This document shows positions 28,656-38,600 of a stretch of DNA of 64,000 nt, piece after piece (the stretch's first letter is position 1; each line of letters starts with the position of its first letter). The DNA lies in the NCBI GenBank assembly GCA_028280195.1, contig JANQMH010000083.1, positions 1-64,000 on the forward strand, read 5' to 3'. The DNA is from Exilibacterium sp. (lineage in GTDB: Bacteria; Pseudomonadota; Gammaproteobacteria; Pseudomonadales; Cellvibrionaceae). The notes below the pieces were generated by a model. That model saw nothing but the letters and a program-made list of their open reading frames with translations. It was not told where the DNA came from and did no database searches. A program made the translations under genes and the position numbers.

Positions 28656-30900
28656 AAGCGAAGCTTCCTTCTAAAAACTCCAACGCTTTCCAAAACCCCT
28701 CTCCATCATTTTTGTGTCCCTGCCATACTTCCGGGATAAACTGAATACCAGGTGCAAAAGAATTCAAATCTCTAACTAACTCATCAAAATTTACATCCCC
28801 TTTACCGATCTCAACTCCCTCACCGTCAATACCTAAAGCATCTACTATATGAATATGTGCAGCAAAGGGGCCAACTTTCTTCGTGAAGTCACTTAGGTCC
28901 CAATTGTAATAATTGCAGCTCATCATTGAGTGAGATACGTCATAACAGATCCGATATCCATACTTACTACAGAAATCAACAATTTCTTTTGCATTGACAA
29001 ACAGGTTATGATAGCGCTGCCCTCCAAAATGCCAAGGAAAAGGCGGCATTGTCTGGATTACAATTTCTATCCCGTTTTGATTAACCTCATAGAGACTTTT
29101 AGCTATAAGTTCGTACATCGCCAACTTTTTGTCTGATTCGACAAAGCCATCACCCGTAGCCCCCCCCGCGTTAATTACAACAATTGGCCGATCAGTTTTA
29201 GGAAAATAGTGCTTTAATGACCTCGTTATCTCACAGACTCGGCTCAGCTCATTGATAGATCTAACTCGATATTCTGTATTTGCAGATGCCAAGTCCATAA
29301 TATGATCACCGCTAAACAGCTCTGGACTATGCACTGCAAAATTTATTTCTTGAGAGCCATCGAAAAAATTATCTATATCAAGCTCTATATCCTGATATGA
29401 CAAATGAAATTCCACAAAATCCAAATTTGATTTGGCCGCCAGCACGGTATAGTCGTGATAGCGAACAGGAATACCAAAAGGACGATTAAAGCTATAGCTT
29501 CTTGCAGAAACAGATTCATCTTTTAAGTCAGACTCATAAAAAAAATCACCCGGCTTAAAACTTTTAAGCGCTCTACGCCCAAGGAGCTTATCTAAATAAA
29601 TAGGCTGCAGCCCTTGTCCCGGGCTTTTTACTTCAACTAATTCTCTTGTAATAACCTGGCCTTTCTCGATCACAGAAGACGCTATGAGACTTTTCGCTAA
29701 AGCCTCCCGATTTATCATTTCTCCTTGTGTTACTTTACGGGCCACTTCCTCACCTATAGCTTCTTCAACTTGCCGGATTTGCACTACCATGCTTTTAAAC
29801 TCATGTGGCAGCAAAGAAACCTTATGATCATTACCTTCGAGTTCCTTATCAATGGTGAAGTGCTTTTCAATTACCTTGGCGCCTAAGGTTACAGCTGCAA
29901 TAGGAACAGAGAAGCCCCGCTCGTGCCCAGAATAACCAACAACTGTTGAGCAAATCTTTTTTAAACGCGGCAGATAGGCTAAGTTTACATCTTTAAAAGG
30001 AGTGGGGTATGTAGAATTGCAATGAAGCACCACATACTGTACACCGCGCGACCGCAAAAATTCTGAAGATGCTTTGATTTCCGCTTCCGTTGACATACCT
30101 GTGGAACAAATCAGAGGTTTAGCCGTGTTAGCCAACTCTGACAGCAACTCCAGATTTGTGAAATCAGCTGAAGCTACTTTATAGGCCTCCATACCATAGT
30201 CTTCTAAAACTTCTAAACTTCTTAAGTCCCAGGGGGTACATAACGGTGTTAATTCTTTAGTTTTTACATAATCAAAGACCTCAATCATTTCCTTATTACT
30301 GAGCTGGAATTTACCCAACAAATCCATTGTATACTGCGCTCCTAAATCCGCCGAAACATCTTTGTCATTTCCAGACTTATACAAGGAGTTCAGGTCTCGC
30401 ATCTGAAATTTTACGCAGTTAGCCCCAGATTCAACGGCAAGATCAACTAAGTGCTTTGCGAGACCTATATCGCCGTTGTGATTGTTACCTATCTCAGCAA
30501 TTATGAAGCATGGACTATTGTCATCAATTAAAAAACTACCTACAGTAATTCCTTTTTCACGTCTAAAAGCTATTGCAACCAAGCGTTGATAATCATCAAC
30601 TAAAGGAACAATATCTATTGCATGACTGAACTCTGTTTCTATTTGAGTGTTTGTGTCGGTAACTTTTCGAAAGGCTACACTCTCATACATAACAGAGGAA
30701 ACAGGCTGAGTAAGATCAAATCCATCGGTGGCAGTAATCCATCTTCGAAAATCTCCGTCTGTAAAAGATCCACACAATCTACCATCTTCACTTACAACAA
30801 AAACGATACGTTTTTTATTTTCATTTATTTTGGAAAGTGCCTTAAGAATACTTTCAGTTTCAAAGACTAAATAATCTGATATTTTTTTTCGTATTAACAT
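28648..30900 (-). CDS. Multidomain nonulosonate synthase: CBS pair - NeuB - SAF - TIM-barrel isomerase/epimerase
   Basis: 750 residues from the ATG at 30900, just after the neuA stop, with GAAAGG upstream; the frame reaches 30954. Order: CBS-domain pair (about 1-115; GRLCGSFTDGDFRRWI, VPLVDDYQRLVAIAF), NeuB catalytic barrel (about 120-375; FIIAEIGNNHNGD, VKFQMRD, CNSTYPTPFKD, GYSGHERG, KVIEKHFTID), SAF/antifreeze-like domain (about 390-455; SLIASSVIEKGQVI), and a C-terminal sugar isomerase/epimerase TIM barrel (about 465-745; CYDVSHSMM, HIHIVDALG, FIPEVWQGH). NeuB condenses PEP with an N-acyl-hexosamine to form a 9-carbon keto acid. The extra barrel may prepare the substrate in situ and the CBS pair may sense nucleotides (inference). 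Coupled to neuA and the aldolase. Confidence 0.85.
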   Translation of the reverse strand: MLIRKKISDYLVFETESILKALSKINENKKRIVFVVSEDGRLCGSFTDGDFRRWITATDGFDLTQPVSSVMYESVAFRKVTDTNTQIETEFSHAIDIVPLVDDYQRLVAIAFRREKGITVGSFLIDDNSPCFIIAEIGNNHNGDIGLAKHLVDLAVESGANCVKFQMRDLNSLYKSGNDKDVSADLGAQYTMDLLGKFQLSNKEMIEVFDYVKTKELTPLCTPWDLRSLEVLEDYGMEAYKVASADFTNLELLSELANTAKPLICSTGMSTEAEIKASSEFLRSRGVQYVVLHCNSTYPTPFKDVNLAYLPRLKKICSTVVGYSGHERGFSVPIAAVTLGAKVIEKHFTIDKELEGNDHKVSLLPHEFKSMVVQIRQVEEAIGEEVARKVTQGEMINREALAKSLIASSVIEKGQVITRELVEVKSPGQGLQPIYLDKLLGRRALKSFKPGDFFYESDLKDESVSARSYSFNRPFGIPVRYHDYTVLAAKSNLDFVEFHLSYQDIELDIDNFFDGSQEINFAVHSPELFSGDHIMDLASANTEYRVRSINELSRVCEITRSLKHYFPKTDRPIVVINAGGATGDGFVESDKKLAMYELIAKSLYEVNQNGIEIVIQTMPPFPWHFGGQRYHNLFVNAKEIVDFCSKYGYRICYDVSHSMMSCNYYNWDLSDFTKKVGPFAAHIHIVDALGIDGEGVEIGKGDVNFDELVRDLNSFAPGIQFIPEVWQGHKNDGEGFWKALEFLEGSFACV

Positions 30901-30904
30901 GTCC

Positions 30905-31594
30905 TTAACCTTTCTCCCATTGCACCAATACAGCTTCCACAACAATCCAATCAAGCATAGTGTCTATCTCAAAACTTTCTGCTTCGCTCATTATGTAAGT
31001 GGAAATACTACCACCAAGGCGATTTTTCATTGTCAAAAGTAAATTTCTCTTGGTAATATATATTGATCCATTTTCTTTAAGCATAATATCTTTCGGATTC
31101 AAATCTTGTCGTCGCGGACGATTTTCAAAATCATATGTAGCAACAAGAGATTCATAATTTCTCCATAAAAAATGCCAAAATTCACATGTAGAAACTAAGG
31201 AATCGGCCCTATCTAAAATAAACTTTTCAAAGGCTTTATCTATCGCATTTTCCGCTCTTATCGGCGATGTCGGCTGGAGTAGGATAATATTATCAACTTC
31301 ATATTTTTCCTCTTCTTCAAGCCACGCAACAGTGTGAAGTAAACAAGACTCCGTTGATGCTGTGTCAGTTGCCAGGTGTTTAGGCCTTATAAATGGAACT
31401 TCAGCTCCAAAACTCTTGGCAATATCAGCTATTTCGCCGCAATCGGTACTAACTATCACACGGTCAACTATGCTTGATGCAATAGCTTGTTCAATACTCC
31501 ATGCGATAAGAGGCTTACCCGCCATTATTTTTATATTTTTCTTCGGAATCCCTTTAGACCCGCCTCTAGCAGGAATAATTGCAATGTTATTCAT
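30905..31594 (-). CDS. neuA: CMP-nonulosonate (acylneuraminate) cytidylyltransferase
   Basis: 229 residues. Nucleotidyltransferase fold with the signature [17 protein letters not shown], then [20 protein letters not shown] and [10 protein letters not shown]. It activates the 9-carbon acid from the adjacent NeuB-type enzyme with CTP for transfer into the glycan. Could be specific for sialic, legionaminic or pseudaminic acid; sequence alone does not say. First gene of the three-gene module, 156 nt downstream of ihfB on the same strand. Confidence 0.9.
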   Translation of the reverse strand: MNNIAIIPARGGSKGIPKKNIKIMAGKPLIAWSIEQAIASSIVDRVIVSTDCGEIADIAKSFGAEVPFIRPKHLATDTASTESCLLHTVAWLEEEEKYEVDNIILLQPTSPIRAENAIDKAFEKFILDRADSLVSTCEFWHFLWRNYESLVATYDFENRPRRQDLNPKDIMLKENGSIYITKRNLLLTMKNRLGGSISTYIMSEAESFEIDTMLDWIVVEAVLVQWEKG

Positions 31595-31750
31595 ATTGAA
31601 CAGGCTATCTACTTTATGGGTATACTCACATCAGACTGCCTTACATGTGCGAAGGCATGCTGGTAGAGGTGAGACACACTTAGTTAGATTTAAAACAAAC
31701 TTGGCCGTCAGCTAGGGTGGAGATACTTAACATAATCGAACTGAGAGAAA

Positions 31751-32047
31751 TCACTGAATAGCATTTAAGCCTTCATTAACTCTATCCCTCATTTCCTTCC
31801 CAGGCTTAAAATGCGGCACATATTTCCCAGCCAACTCAACCGAATCCCCAGTCTTGGGATTCCGCCCAATCCGCGGCGACCGATAATGTAAGGAAAAGCT
31901 CCCAAACCCTCGAATCTCAATCCTCTCCCCGGCAGCAAGAACCTGCGACATATGCTCCAGCATCAATTTAACCGCCAACTCGACATCTTTGGCTGACAGC
32001 TGATCCTGGTGCTCGGCAAGGTGTTCGATTAACTCAGATTTGGTCAT
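31751..32047 (-). CDS. ihfB: Integration host factor subunit beta
   Basis: 98 residues from the ATG at 32047, preceded by AGGGAAAG; an upstream start at 32071 is possible but unlikely. HU/IHF fold with [15 protein letters not shown] and the DNA-bending arm [20 protein letters not shown]. Heterodimer partner of IhfA. The gene follows rpsA, as usual. The O-antigen-type locus begins right after it, a placement also known in Pseudomonas. Confidence 0.97.
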   Translation of the reverse strand: MTKSELIEHLAEHQDQLSAKDVELAVKLMLEHMSQVLAAGERIEIRGFGSFSLHYRSPRIGRNPKTGDSVELAGKYVPHFKPGKEMRDRVNEGLNAIQ

Positions 32048-32125
32048 AATCTTTCCCTGGTGCTGTTGCATATAAACTTATTGTGATTTTTAAGGCAATA
32101 TGCTTCCTTAATACAGGCTGGGATT

Positions 32126-32156
32126 AAAAAGGGCAGCTACAACGCCGCCCTTTTTT
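32126..32156 (-). terminator. Intrinsic terminator after rpsA (bidirectional form)
   Basis: Minus-strand stem GGGCGGC/GCTGCCC with 6-nt loop followed by TTTTT, starting 2 nt after the rpsA stop codon. An A-run on the other side makes it symmetrical. It separates rpsA from ihfB and probably reduces read-through. Confidence 0.75.
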
Positions 32157-32157
32157 C

Positions 32158-33843
32158 CTACTGCTTATCCCGGCTTTCCATTTGCGCCTTGATCAGATCA
32201 CCAATTGTCGCCGGCTGAGCCTGCTCAGCCTGTTTGGCAGAGTGCTCTTTAATCGCAGCCTTCTCATCATCAGAATCTTTCGACTTGACGGAGAGATTGA
32301 TTGCGCGATTCTTGCGGTCAATGCTGACTATCTTGGCTTCTACTTCGTCGCCTTCTTTCAATACATTGCGTGCATCTTCAACTTTATCGCGGCTGATTTC
32401 TGAAGCCTTCAGTGTCGCCTCCACATCTTCCGCTAAAGTAATAATAGCAGCTTTGGCATCAACGTCCTTCACGGTACCTTTAACAACCGAGCCTTTGTCA
32501 TTCATGGCCACATAGTTGGAGAACGGATCTTCCGCCAGCTGTTTGATGCCCAAAGAAATTCGCTCGCGCTCCGGATCAATGGCCAGAATAACCGTTTCCA
32601 GCTCATCGCCCTTCTTGTACTTGCGCACAGCTTCTTCACCGGCTTCCTGCCAGGAGATGTCCGACAGGTGAACCAAGCCGTCGATACCACCATCCAGGCC
32701 AATAAAAATACCAAAGTCAGTGATTGACTTGATCTTGCCGGAGATCTTGTCGCCCTTCGCGAATTGCTTGCCAAAGGCATCCCATGGGTTTTCCTGACAT
32801 TGCTTGATACCCAGCGAGATACGCCGGCGCTCTTCGTCGATGTCCAAAACCATGACTTCAACTTCATCGCCAACCTGGACGACTTTGGAGGGGTGGATGT
32901 TTTTGTTGGTCCAGTCCATTTCGGAAACGTGAACCAAACCTTCCACACCTTCTTCCAATTCGGCAAAACAGCCGTAGTCGGTCAGGTTGGTAATCTTGGC
33001 TTTGATGCGCGCGCCTTCCGGATAGCGTTTGGTAATGGATACCCAGGGATCTTCACCCAGCTGCTTGAGGCCAAGTGATACGCGGTTGCGCTCGCGGTCG
33101 AATTTCAGCACTTTTACATCGATTTCATCGCCGACATTGACGATTTCACTGGGGTGTTTGATGCGCTTCCAGGCCATGTCGGTAATGTGCAGCAGGCCAT
33201 CGACGCCACCCAGGTCGACAAAAGCGCCGTAGTCCGTCAGGTTCTTGACGATGCCCTTGACAGCCATACCTTCCTGCAGGCTTGCCAGCAGCTCTTCGCG
33301 CTCGGCGGAATTGGCCTGTTCCAAAACAGCGCGGCGGGACACCACCACATTGTTGCGCTTCTGGTCCAGTTTGATGACCTTGAATTCCAGCTCTTTGCCT
33401 TCCAGGTGGGCTGTTTCACGAACCGGGCGAACGTCGACCAGAGAGCCCGGCAGGAAGGCGCGAATACTGGAGACATCGACGGTAAACCCGCCCTTGACCT
33501 TGCCGTTGATAACACCTTTGACCACCTCGTCGGCACTGTGCGCCGCTTCGAGCACTTTCCAGGCTTCAGCGCGTTTGGCTTTTTCACGGGACAGTCGGGT
33601 TTCACCAAAACCGTCTTCGACAGTCTCCAGCGCAACCTGTACTTCATCACCCACATTGAGGGTGATTTCGCCCATATCATTGTAGAATTGTGCGGCGGGA
33701 ATAACGCCTTCGGACTTGAGACCGGCGTGTACAGTTACCCAGTCTTTATCAATATCGATGACCACACCGGTTACGATGGAACCGGGGACCATATCAACGG
33801 TTTTTAAGCTCTCTTCAAACAGTTCAGCAAAGCTTTCGCTCAT
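32158..33843 (-). CDS. rpsA: 30S ribosomal protein S1
   Basis: 561 residues, normal for the six-domain S1. Successive S1 OB-fold repeats are visible: an N-terminal ribosome-docking pair ([39 protein letters not shown]), then [60 protein letters not shown] and [16 protein letters not shown]. It recruits mRNA to the 30S subunit. Followed by a terminator and ihfB. In relatives cmk lies just upstream; here cmk is about 4 kb away with other genes between. Confidence 0.98.
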   Translation of the reverse strand: MSESFAELFEESLKTVDMVPGSIVTGVVIDIDKDWVTVHAGLKSEGVIPAAQFYNDMGEITLNVGDEVQVALETVEDGFGETRLSREKAKRAEAWKVLEAAHSADEVVKGVINGKVKGGFTVDVSSIRAFLPGSLVDVRPVRETAHLEGKELEFKVIKLDQKRNNVVVSRRAVLEQANSAEREELLASLQEGMAVKGIVKNLTDYGAFVDLGGVDGLLHITDMAWKRIKHPSEIVNVGDEIDVKVLKFDRERNRVSLGLKQLGEDPWVSITKRYPEGARIKAKITNLTDYGCFAELEEGVEGLVHVSEMDWTNKNIHPSKVVQVGDEVEVMVLDIDEERRRISLGIKQCQENPWDAFGKQFAKGDKISGKIKSITDFGIFIGLDGGIDGLVHLSDISWQEAGEEAVRKYKKGDELETVILAIDPERERISLGIKQLAEDPFSNYVAMNDKGSVVKGTVKDVDAKAAIITLAEDVEATLKASEISRDKVEDARNVLKEGDEVEAKIVSIDRKNRAINLSVKSKDSDDEKAAIKEHSAKQAEQAQPATIGDLIKAQMESRDKQ

Positions 33844-34103
33844 TAGGTTACCTATTTATTACAGCACAGATCCACAAGGCCGCGTCTTTCCGATCGCCAA
33901 CGCTGTCGAACTGCTCTACCACACCGCCAGTTGTGTGGGCCGATTTCACTGGGATAACACGCTGACAATTCTGGCAGAATCAGTCGTGATATCCATTTTT
34001 GATGAATTTGCCGCCAGTTTTTCGCAGGCCATCATCTGGGCGGCAAGTTACCAGAATCTCCCTTATACATCAAGGGCTTACATATATTTACAGTTGTGCC
34101 CGG

Positions 34104-35381
34104 CTAGAGCCTGATATCGGCTTCACCGCTGGGTAAAATATGCTTTAAGTCGTAAATCACATGACGGTTTTTCGCCAGCGCCCGGACACCTGCCGGGCCC
34201 AATTGCCTGAATTGGTTGTGGGCAACCGCCAGAATGACGGCATCATAGTGGTTTGGCTGGGGCGAGGTAGTCAAGGCCAGCCCATATTCCCGCTCAGCCT
34301 CTGCATTTTCGACCCAGGGATCATAAATGTCGACACAGGCGCCATAGTCGCCAAGCTCGGTGATTATGTCGACTACCTTGGTATTCCTGATATCCGGGCA
34401 GTCTTCCTTGAAAGTCAGTCCCATTACCAGAATATTCGCCCCGCATACGTGTATGCGTCGCTTCAGCATTTCCTTAACCAGTTGGGAAACGGCATAGCTG
34501 CCCATATTGTCGTTAATCCGGCGGCCCGCCAGTATCACTTCGGGGTTGTAACCGATGGCCTGAGATTTATGGGTCAGGTAATAAGGGTCGACACCAATAC
34601 AATGCCCGCCAACCAGGCCGGGGCGAAACGGCAAGAAATTCCACTTGGTACCCGCAGCCTGCAGAACGGCTTCTGTATCTATATCCAGGCGGTTAAAGAT
34701 AACCGCCAACTCATTGATCAGAGCAATATTCAAGTCTCTTTGTGTGTTCTCTATGACTTTCGCGGCTTCGGCAACCTTAATGGACTCAGCTTTGTGTGTA
34801 CCAGCTGTGACAATACTCCGATAGAGAGCATCCACGAACTCTGCAATCTCCGGGGTTGAGCCGGAGGTAACCTTCTTTATCGACGTAAGCCTGTGCTTCT
34901 TATCACCCGGGTTGATGCGCTCGGGGCTATAGCCGGCATAAAAATCCTCGTTGTATTTCAGGCCTGAGTGCTGCTCTATGATGGGTATGCAGTCCTCTTC
35001 GGTGGCGCCGGGGTAGACTGTAGACTCGTAGATAACGATATCTCCGCGCTTGATAACCTTACCGAGCGACTCCGAGGCTTTTCGCAGCGGCTCCAGATCC
35101 GGCTGGCGGTGCTTGTCTATGGGGGTGGGAACGGTGACGATAAAAACATTGGACGGCTTTAGCGCCTCCAGCTCAGCGGTATAACGCAGCTGATCGGCCT
35201 CAGCCAACTCACCCGCATCCACTTCCAGTGTATGGTCATGACCTTTTTGCAGCTCGGCAACTCGGCCAGTATCGATATCAAAGCCTATTGTCTGATACTT
35301 CTTGCCGAATTCTACGGCCAGGGGCAAACCCACATAACCGAGCCCGATAACAGCTATCTTGGCACTATCGAGTGATAACAT
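34104..35381 (-). CDS. tviB: UDP-N-acetyl-hexosamine 6-dehydrogenase (TviB/WbpO type)
   Basis: 425 residues. Rossmann domain ([20 protein letters not shown]), [29 protein letters not shown], the catalytic Cys in [18 protein letters not shown], and C-terminal [20 protein letters not shown]. The [12 protein letters not shown] form of the catalytic box marks the UDP-GalNAc/GlcNAc C6 dehydrogenases rather than UDP-glucose dehydrogenase. It makes an amino-uronic acid for a surface glycan. Stands alone between rpsA and tRNA-Asn, about 2.5 kb from the polysaccharide locus, so it is a detached member. A 260-nt spacer to rpsA holds no visible gene. Confidence 0.88.
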   Translation of the reverse strand: MLSLDSAKIAVIGLGYVGLPLAVEFGKKYQTIGFDIDTGRVAELQKGHDHTLEVDAGELAEADQLRYTAELEALKPSNVFIVTVPTPIDKHRQPDLEPLRKASESLGKVIKRGDIVIYESTVYPGATEEDCIPIIEQHSGLKYNEDFYAGYSPERINPGDKKHRLTSIKKVTSGSTPEIAEFVDALYRSIVTAGTHKAESIKVAEAAKVIENTQRDLNIALINELAVIFNRLDIDTEAVLQAAGTKWNFLPFRPGLVGGHCIGVDPYYLTHKSQAIGYNPEVILAGRRINDNMGSYAVSQLVKEMLKRRIHVCGANILVMGLTFKEDCPDIRNTKVVDIITELGDYGACVDIYDPWVENAEAEREYGLALTTSPQPNHYDAVILAVAHNQFRQLGPAGVRALAKNRHVIYDLKHILPSGEADIRL

Positions 35382-35443
35382 AAGCCCCCTCAGTTATCGT
35401 TTCACTTATTCGGAGACCGAGGTGTTGACTGTGTGAGCAATAC

Positions 35444-35476
35444 AAAAAGGGCTCAGCCTCAAGGCCGAGCCCTTCA
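35444..35476 (-). terminator. Intrinsic terminator downstream of tRNA-Asn
   Basis: Minus-strand 12-bp stem AAGGGCTCGGCC/GGCTGAGCCCTT (one G-U) with TTGA loop followed by TTTTT, 34 nt after the tRNA. Clear rho-independent terminator. Confidence 0.85.
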
Positions 35477-35509
35477 ATATGATTATAATATGATTATGGC
35501 AAAAAAATA

Positions 35510-35585
35510 TGGCTCCGCCTGCTGGGCTCGAACCAGCGACCCAATGATTAACAGTCATTTGCTCTACCAACTGAGCTAAGGCGGA
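35510..35585 (-). tRNA. tRNA-Asn (anticodon GTT)
   Basis: 76-nt minus-strand cloverleaf with encoded CCA. Acceptor TCCGCCT/AGGCGGA, D-arm GCTCAGTTGGTAGAGC, anticodon stem AATGA/TCATT with loop CTGTTAA, T-loop GGTTCGAGCCC. Followed by its own terminator. Confidence 0.95.
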
Positions 35586-35704
35586 ATGGCGTAATCGACC
35601 CGGGTTGGTGTAGGGGCGCATCTTAGCGGTGGATCTGGGTGCTGTCAACTGTTTATTTATTTCGGTAAGCGTTTGTTTTCTATATAGTTTTTAAAAGGAC
35701 CAGC

Positions 35705-36274
35705 TTATAGTTTTCCCATCGCTTCAACATAGACCTGGTCCACGGACAACTCCAGCTTAACAGATTCCAGGATAGCCTTTTCTGCGCTTTTATAAGAGTT
35801 CAGCACCCAGTTCTTCTCGACTCGACGGTATATATCGATTGCGATACTGTCCTGGCTGATCAGCATATATTCTATGAGGGATGGGATAGCGGTGTAAGCG
35901 GCCAGCTTTTCGAGACGATCTTTGGGTTCGGTGCTAGCAGATAGAACTTCCACCAGTAAAACCGGCTTGTCCTCGTAATAGTCATGGGGAGGACTCGGGT
36001 CGCATGACACCATAAGATCCGGGTAGTAGAAGCGCTCCATTTCCGCCGTTTGTATATTGAGCTTCATATCGGCCATATAGGTACGACAGGGGCCTCCCTG
36101 AAGGTGATTGCCCAATAGCCGCGCCAGAGTCATAGCAATTAGATTATGTCGCCGGCTGGCCCCGACCATGGCATAGGTATAGCCATTGACATATTCGTGT
36201 CTGAAATCCCCCTGTTCCTCCGAACGGATATACGCTGCGGGTGTCAGGAGAGTCACTTTACGTGCTGTAGCCAT
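35705..36274 (-). CDS. Uma2-family putative restriction endonuclease-like protein (DUF820)
   Basis: 189 residues from the ATG at 36274; the frame extends to a TTG at 36301. Pattern of Uma2 proteins, a PD-(D/E)XK nuclease fold: EYVNGYTYAMVGASRRHNLI, then YPDLMVSCDPSPPHD, KPVLLVEVLSASTEPKDRLEKL and YTAIPSLIEYMLI. The YPD and LVEVLSxST elements hold the expected catalytic Asp and Glu. The family is abundant in cyanobacteria and sporadic in proteobacteria; cellular function unknown. Inserted between lapB and tRNA-Asn, likely horizontally acquired. Confidence 0.85.
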   Translation of the reverse strand: MATARKVTLLTPAAYIRSEEQGDFRHEYVNGYTYAMVGASRRHNLIAMTLARLLGNHLQGGPCRTYMADMKLNIQTAEMERFYYPDLMVSCDPSPPHDYYEDKPVLLVEVLSASTEPKDRLEKLAAYTAIPSLIEYMLISQDSIAIDIYRRVEKNWVLNSYKSAEKAILESVKLELSVDQVYVEAMGKL

Positions 36275-36366
36275 ATCAACCACCAGACAATTATGGAGCA
36301 AAATGTCAGTTTACCACTCTATTTTAGACACGACCGGAACCCTTCGGGCTTTAGAACTCTCGATTC

Positions 36367-37554
36367 CTACTCCCCCTCAGCCCCCTTTACCGCCTTGGTC
36401 GACCCCCAGGTCTTGCAGCTCGGACACAGCCAGTGCAGCTGATTGCCGGAAAAGCCGCAGGACTGACAGGTGTAGGCTGAGCGCGCCACCATCAGCTGGT
36501 CGATCAGCTGCTTGACCAGGCTGAGGTTCTCTTTCAAGCGGACATTAGTGCCATTCTGGAACTCCAGCAGGCGCCCCACGGCTTTTAACGACGGCCGGGA
36601 TTGCAGGTGGTCGCCGATAAAGCCGGCGGCAGCCACCTCGCCCTGTTCCTGATTGACCCGATCGGCCAGGGAGATGATCAGCGAGCTGCTGGGATGTTCC
36701 TCCAGCAGTTGATTCAGGTATTTTTTGAGATCGCCTAGCTTGCCCAGCGCCTCGTAACTGGCGATCACCAGCGGCAGTGACTCCGGAATATAGGTGGGGT
36801 CCTGCTCGGGAATGCGTTTCAGCACCTTGATGGCTTCGCGGTGGTGGCCGAGGCGATGCTCCAGGTCTCCCAGCAGCAGGCTGGCCCGAACCGATTGTTT
36901 GTCGTAATTGAAGGACTGCTTCAGGTGCCGGCGCACCGATAAATAGTCGGACCTCTGCAGTGCCTCCTCGGCCAGCTCGCAGCAGAAGTGCGCCTGCGCC
37001 ACCCGCCATTTTGGCGGCAACTTGGCGAAGCGGCGGCCGCCGAGCAGGTCCACAGTGTGAATGGCTTTTTCCCATTCGCGCTCGTCGCGGTAAATTTCCG
37101 CCAGATGCTCGAGGCAGGTGTCGCGGGTGGTCTGGGAGGCGGATTCGGCCAGTTCCTGCAGCAGGCTCTCGGCCCGGTCCAGCAGGCCGGCCTTGATATA
37201 GTCGCGGGCCAGTTCCAGCTGTGCCTGCTGCAACTGCAGCGGCGACAGCGAGGGGCGCGCCAGCAGGTTTTGGTGAATTCTAATGGCGCGGCCGGCCTCA
37301 CCGCGCTTGCGCAGCAGATTGCCCAGCGCCAGGTGGGTTTCCAGGGTCTCGCTGTTGACTTCCAGCGCGTCGATAAAGGTGTCGATGGCGGCGTCGGGCT
37401 CTTCGTTGAGCAGGTAATTGAGCCCCTGAAAATAGCGCCGGTCCAGGGCCGAGCGCGACAGCGACTGCTGCCTGCGCCTGTGCGCACGCCAGCCCAGCCA
37501 GTAGCCGATAGCTATGGCGGCAAAGACCAGCGGGATCAGGCCCCAGTCAATCAT
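36367..37554 (-). CDS. lapB: LPS assembly TPR protein LapB (YciM)
   Basis: 395 residues. N-terminal membrane anchor (LIPLVFAAIAIGYWLGWRA), a chain of TPR repeats (about 50-340), and a C-terminal rubredoxin-like metal site with four Cys (YTCQSCGFSGNQ, WLCPSCKTWGS). In enterics LapB delivers LpxC to FtsH and so limits lipid A synthesis. Starts 17 nt after lapA; the pair is co-transcribed with cmk. Confidence 0.93.
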   Translation of the reverse strand: MIDWGLIPLVFAAIAIGYWLGWRAHRRRQQSLSRSALDRRYFQGLNYLLNEEPDAAIDTFIDALEVNSETLETHLALGNLLRKRGEAGRAIRIHQNLLARPSLSPLQLQQAQLELARDYIKAGLLDRAESLLQELAESASQTTRDTCLEHLAEIYRDEREWEKAIHTVDLLGGRRFAKLPPKWRVAQAHFCCELAEEALQRSDYLSVRRHLKQSFNYDKQSVRASLLLGDLEHRLGHHREAIKVLKRIPEQDPTYIPESLPLVIASYEALGKLGDLKKYLNQLLEEHPSSSLIISLADRVNQEQGEVAAAGFIGDHLQSRPSLKAVGRLLEFQNGTNVRLKENLSLVKQLIDQLMVARSAYTCQSCGFSGNQLHWLCPSCKTWGSTKAVKGAEGE

Positions 37555-37571
37555 TTGTGTGGGCCCCTTAT

Positions 37572-37871
37572 CTAGGTCCTCAACGGTGCGGTTCTGAGTT
37601 GGGCGATTTCCTTTTCGCAGCCGGCAAGTTTGCGATTCAGTAGCAGCACTTGCTTCCTGGCATTGAAATAGGGCAGCAGGCTGACGGCAAAGCCTGTCAG
37701 GCCACCGGCAAAGAAGAAGGCAATCAGCAACAGGCCCAGGCCGATTGGCGAAAACACCACACCGAACAGGTTTAACGCCACCTCGGCATTATTGTCGGCA
37801 TGGAAAAACAGGCCAATAATGAAAAACAGGCAGCAGATGCCAATCAGGAACAGTCGTTTTAGCCATCTCAT
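37572..37871 (-). CDS. lapA: LPS assembly protein LapA (YciS, DUF1049)
   Basis: 99 residues with two transmembrane helices (about 5-24 and 41-65) and a basic coiled-coil tail (NARKQVLLLNRKLAGCEKEI). Matches the LapA domain. Functions with LapB in LPS assembly and quality control. 20 nt after cmk. Confidence 0.9.
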   Translation of the reverse strand: MRWLKRLFLIGICCLFFIIGLFFHADNNAEVALNLFGVVFSPIGLGLLLIAFFFAGGLTGFAVSLLPYFNARKQVLLLNRKLAGCEKEIAQLRTAPLRT

Positions 37872-37891
37872 CGGTTCTGTCGACCTTAAAA

Positions 37892-38569
37892 TCAGGGTGA
37901 AACGCGGGAATCAAAAGCGTCCATAACGGTTTTAAAGACTTCCTCTATCGCCATACTGGTGCTGTCCAGTAGCAGCGCATCCTCCGCCGGCTTCAACGGC
38001 GCCGCGGCGCGGTTGCTGTCGCGGGCGTCGCGGGCTTCGATATCCGCCAGAATATGGTCGAAGCTAGCAGACTCGCCCTGTTCCAGCAACTGTTTGTAGC
38101 GCCTTTGCGCCCGCTCCCGGGCGCTGGCGGTGAGAAAAACCTTCACCGCGGCGTTGGGGAAAACCACGGTCCCCATATCGCGGCCGTCGGCGATCAGCCC
38201 GGGGGCGACCGCGAAAGCCCGCTGCCGCGCCAGCAGTGCGCTGCGCACCGCAGCCAGCGCGGCGACGCGCGAGGCATTCATCCCCCCCTCTTCGGAGCGC
38301 ACTTGCCGGGTGACATCGCTGCCCTCGAGTATGATATTGACACCGCCTTCGGCGTTGGTGCGAAACTGTACATCCAGGGTGGCGGCGATCCGGGCCAGGG
38401 CTGTCTCATCGTCCATAGAGACACCGTGAAGTTTGCCGGCCACACCGGTAACGCGATAAAGGGCGCCGCTGTCGAGCAGATGGTAGCCGAGCTTTTCAGC
38501 CAGCAGCCGGCTGATGGTACCCTTGCCCGAACCGCTGGGGCCGTCAATGGTGATCACTGGTAAGACCAT
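37892..38569 (-). CDS. cmk: Cytidylate kinase
   Basis: 225 residues, normal length. P-loop [23 protein letters not shown]-binding region ([16 protein letters not shown]), and [19 protein letters not shown]. It phosphorylates CMP and dCMP; here it also recycles the CMP released during nonulosonate transfer. Located between pyrF and lapA, not directly upstream of rpsA. Confidence 0.96.
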   Translation of the reverse strand: MVLPVITIDGPSGSGKGTISRLLAEKLGYHLLDSGALYRVTGVAGKLHGVSMDDETALARIAATLDVQFRTNAEGGVNIILEGSDVTRQVRSEEGGMNASRVAALAAVRSALLARQRAFAVAPGLIADGRDMGTVVFPNAAVKVFLTASARERAQRRYKQLLEQGESASFDHILADIEARDARDSNRAAAPLKPAEDALLLDSTSMAIEEVFKTVMDAFDSRVSP

Positions 38570-38600
38570 AAACAGTTACAACTCCTGCAAAAAATCCACC

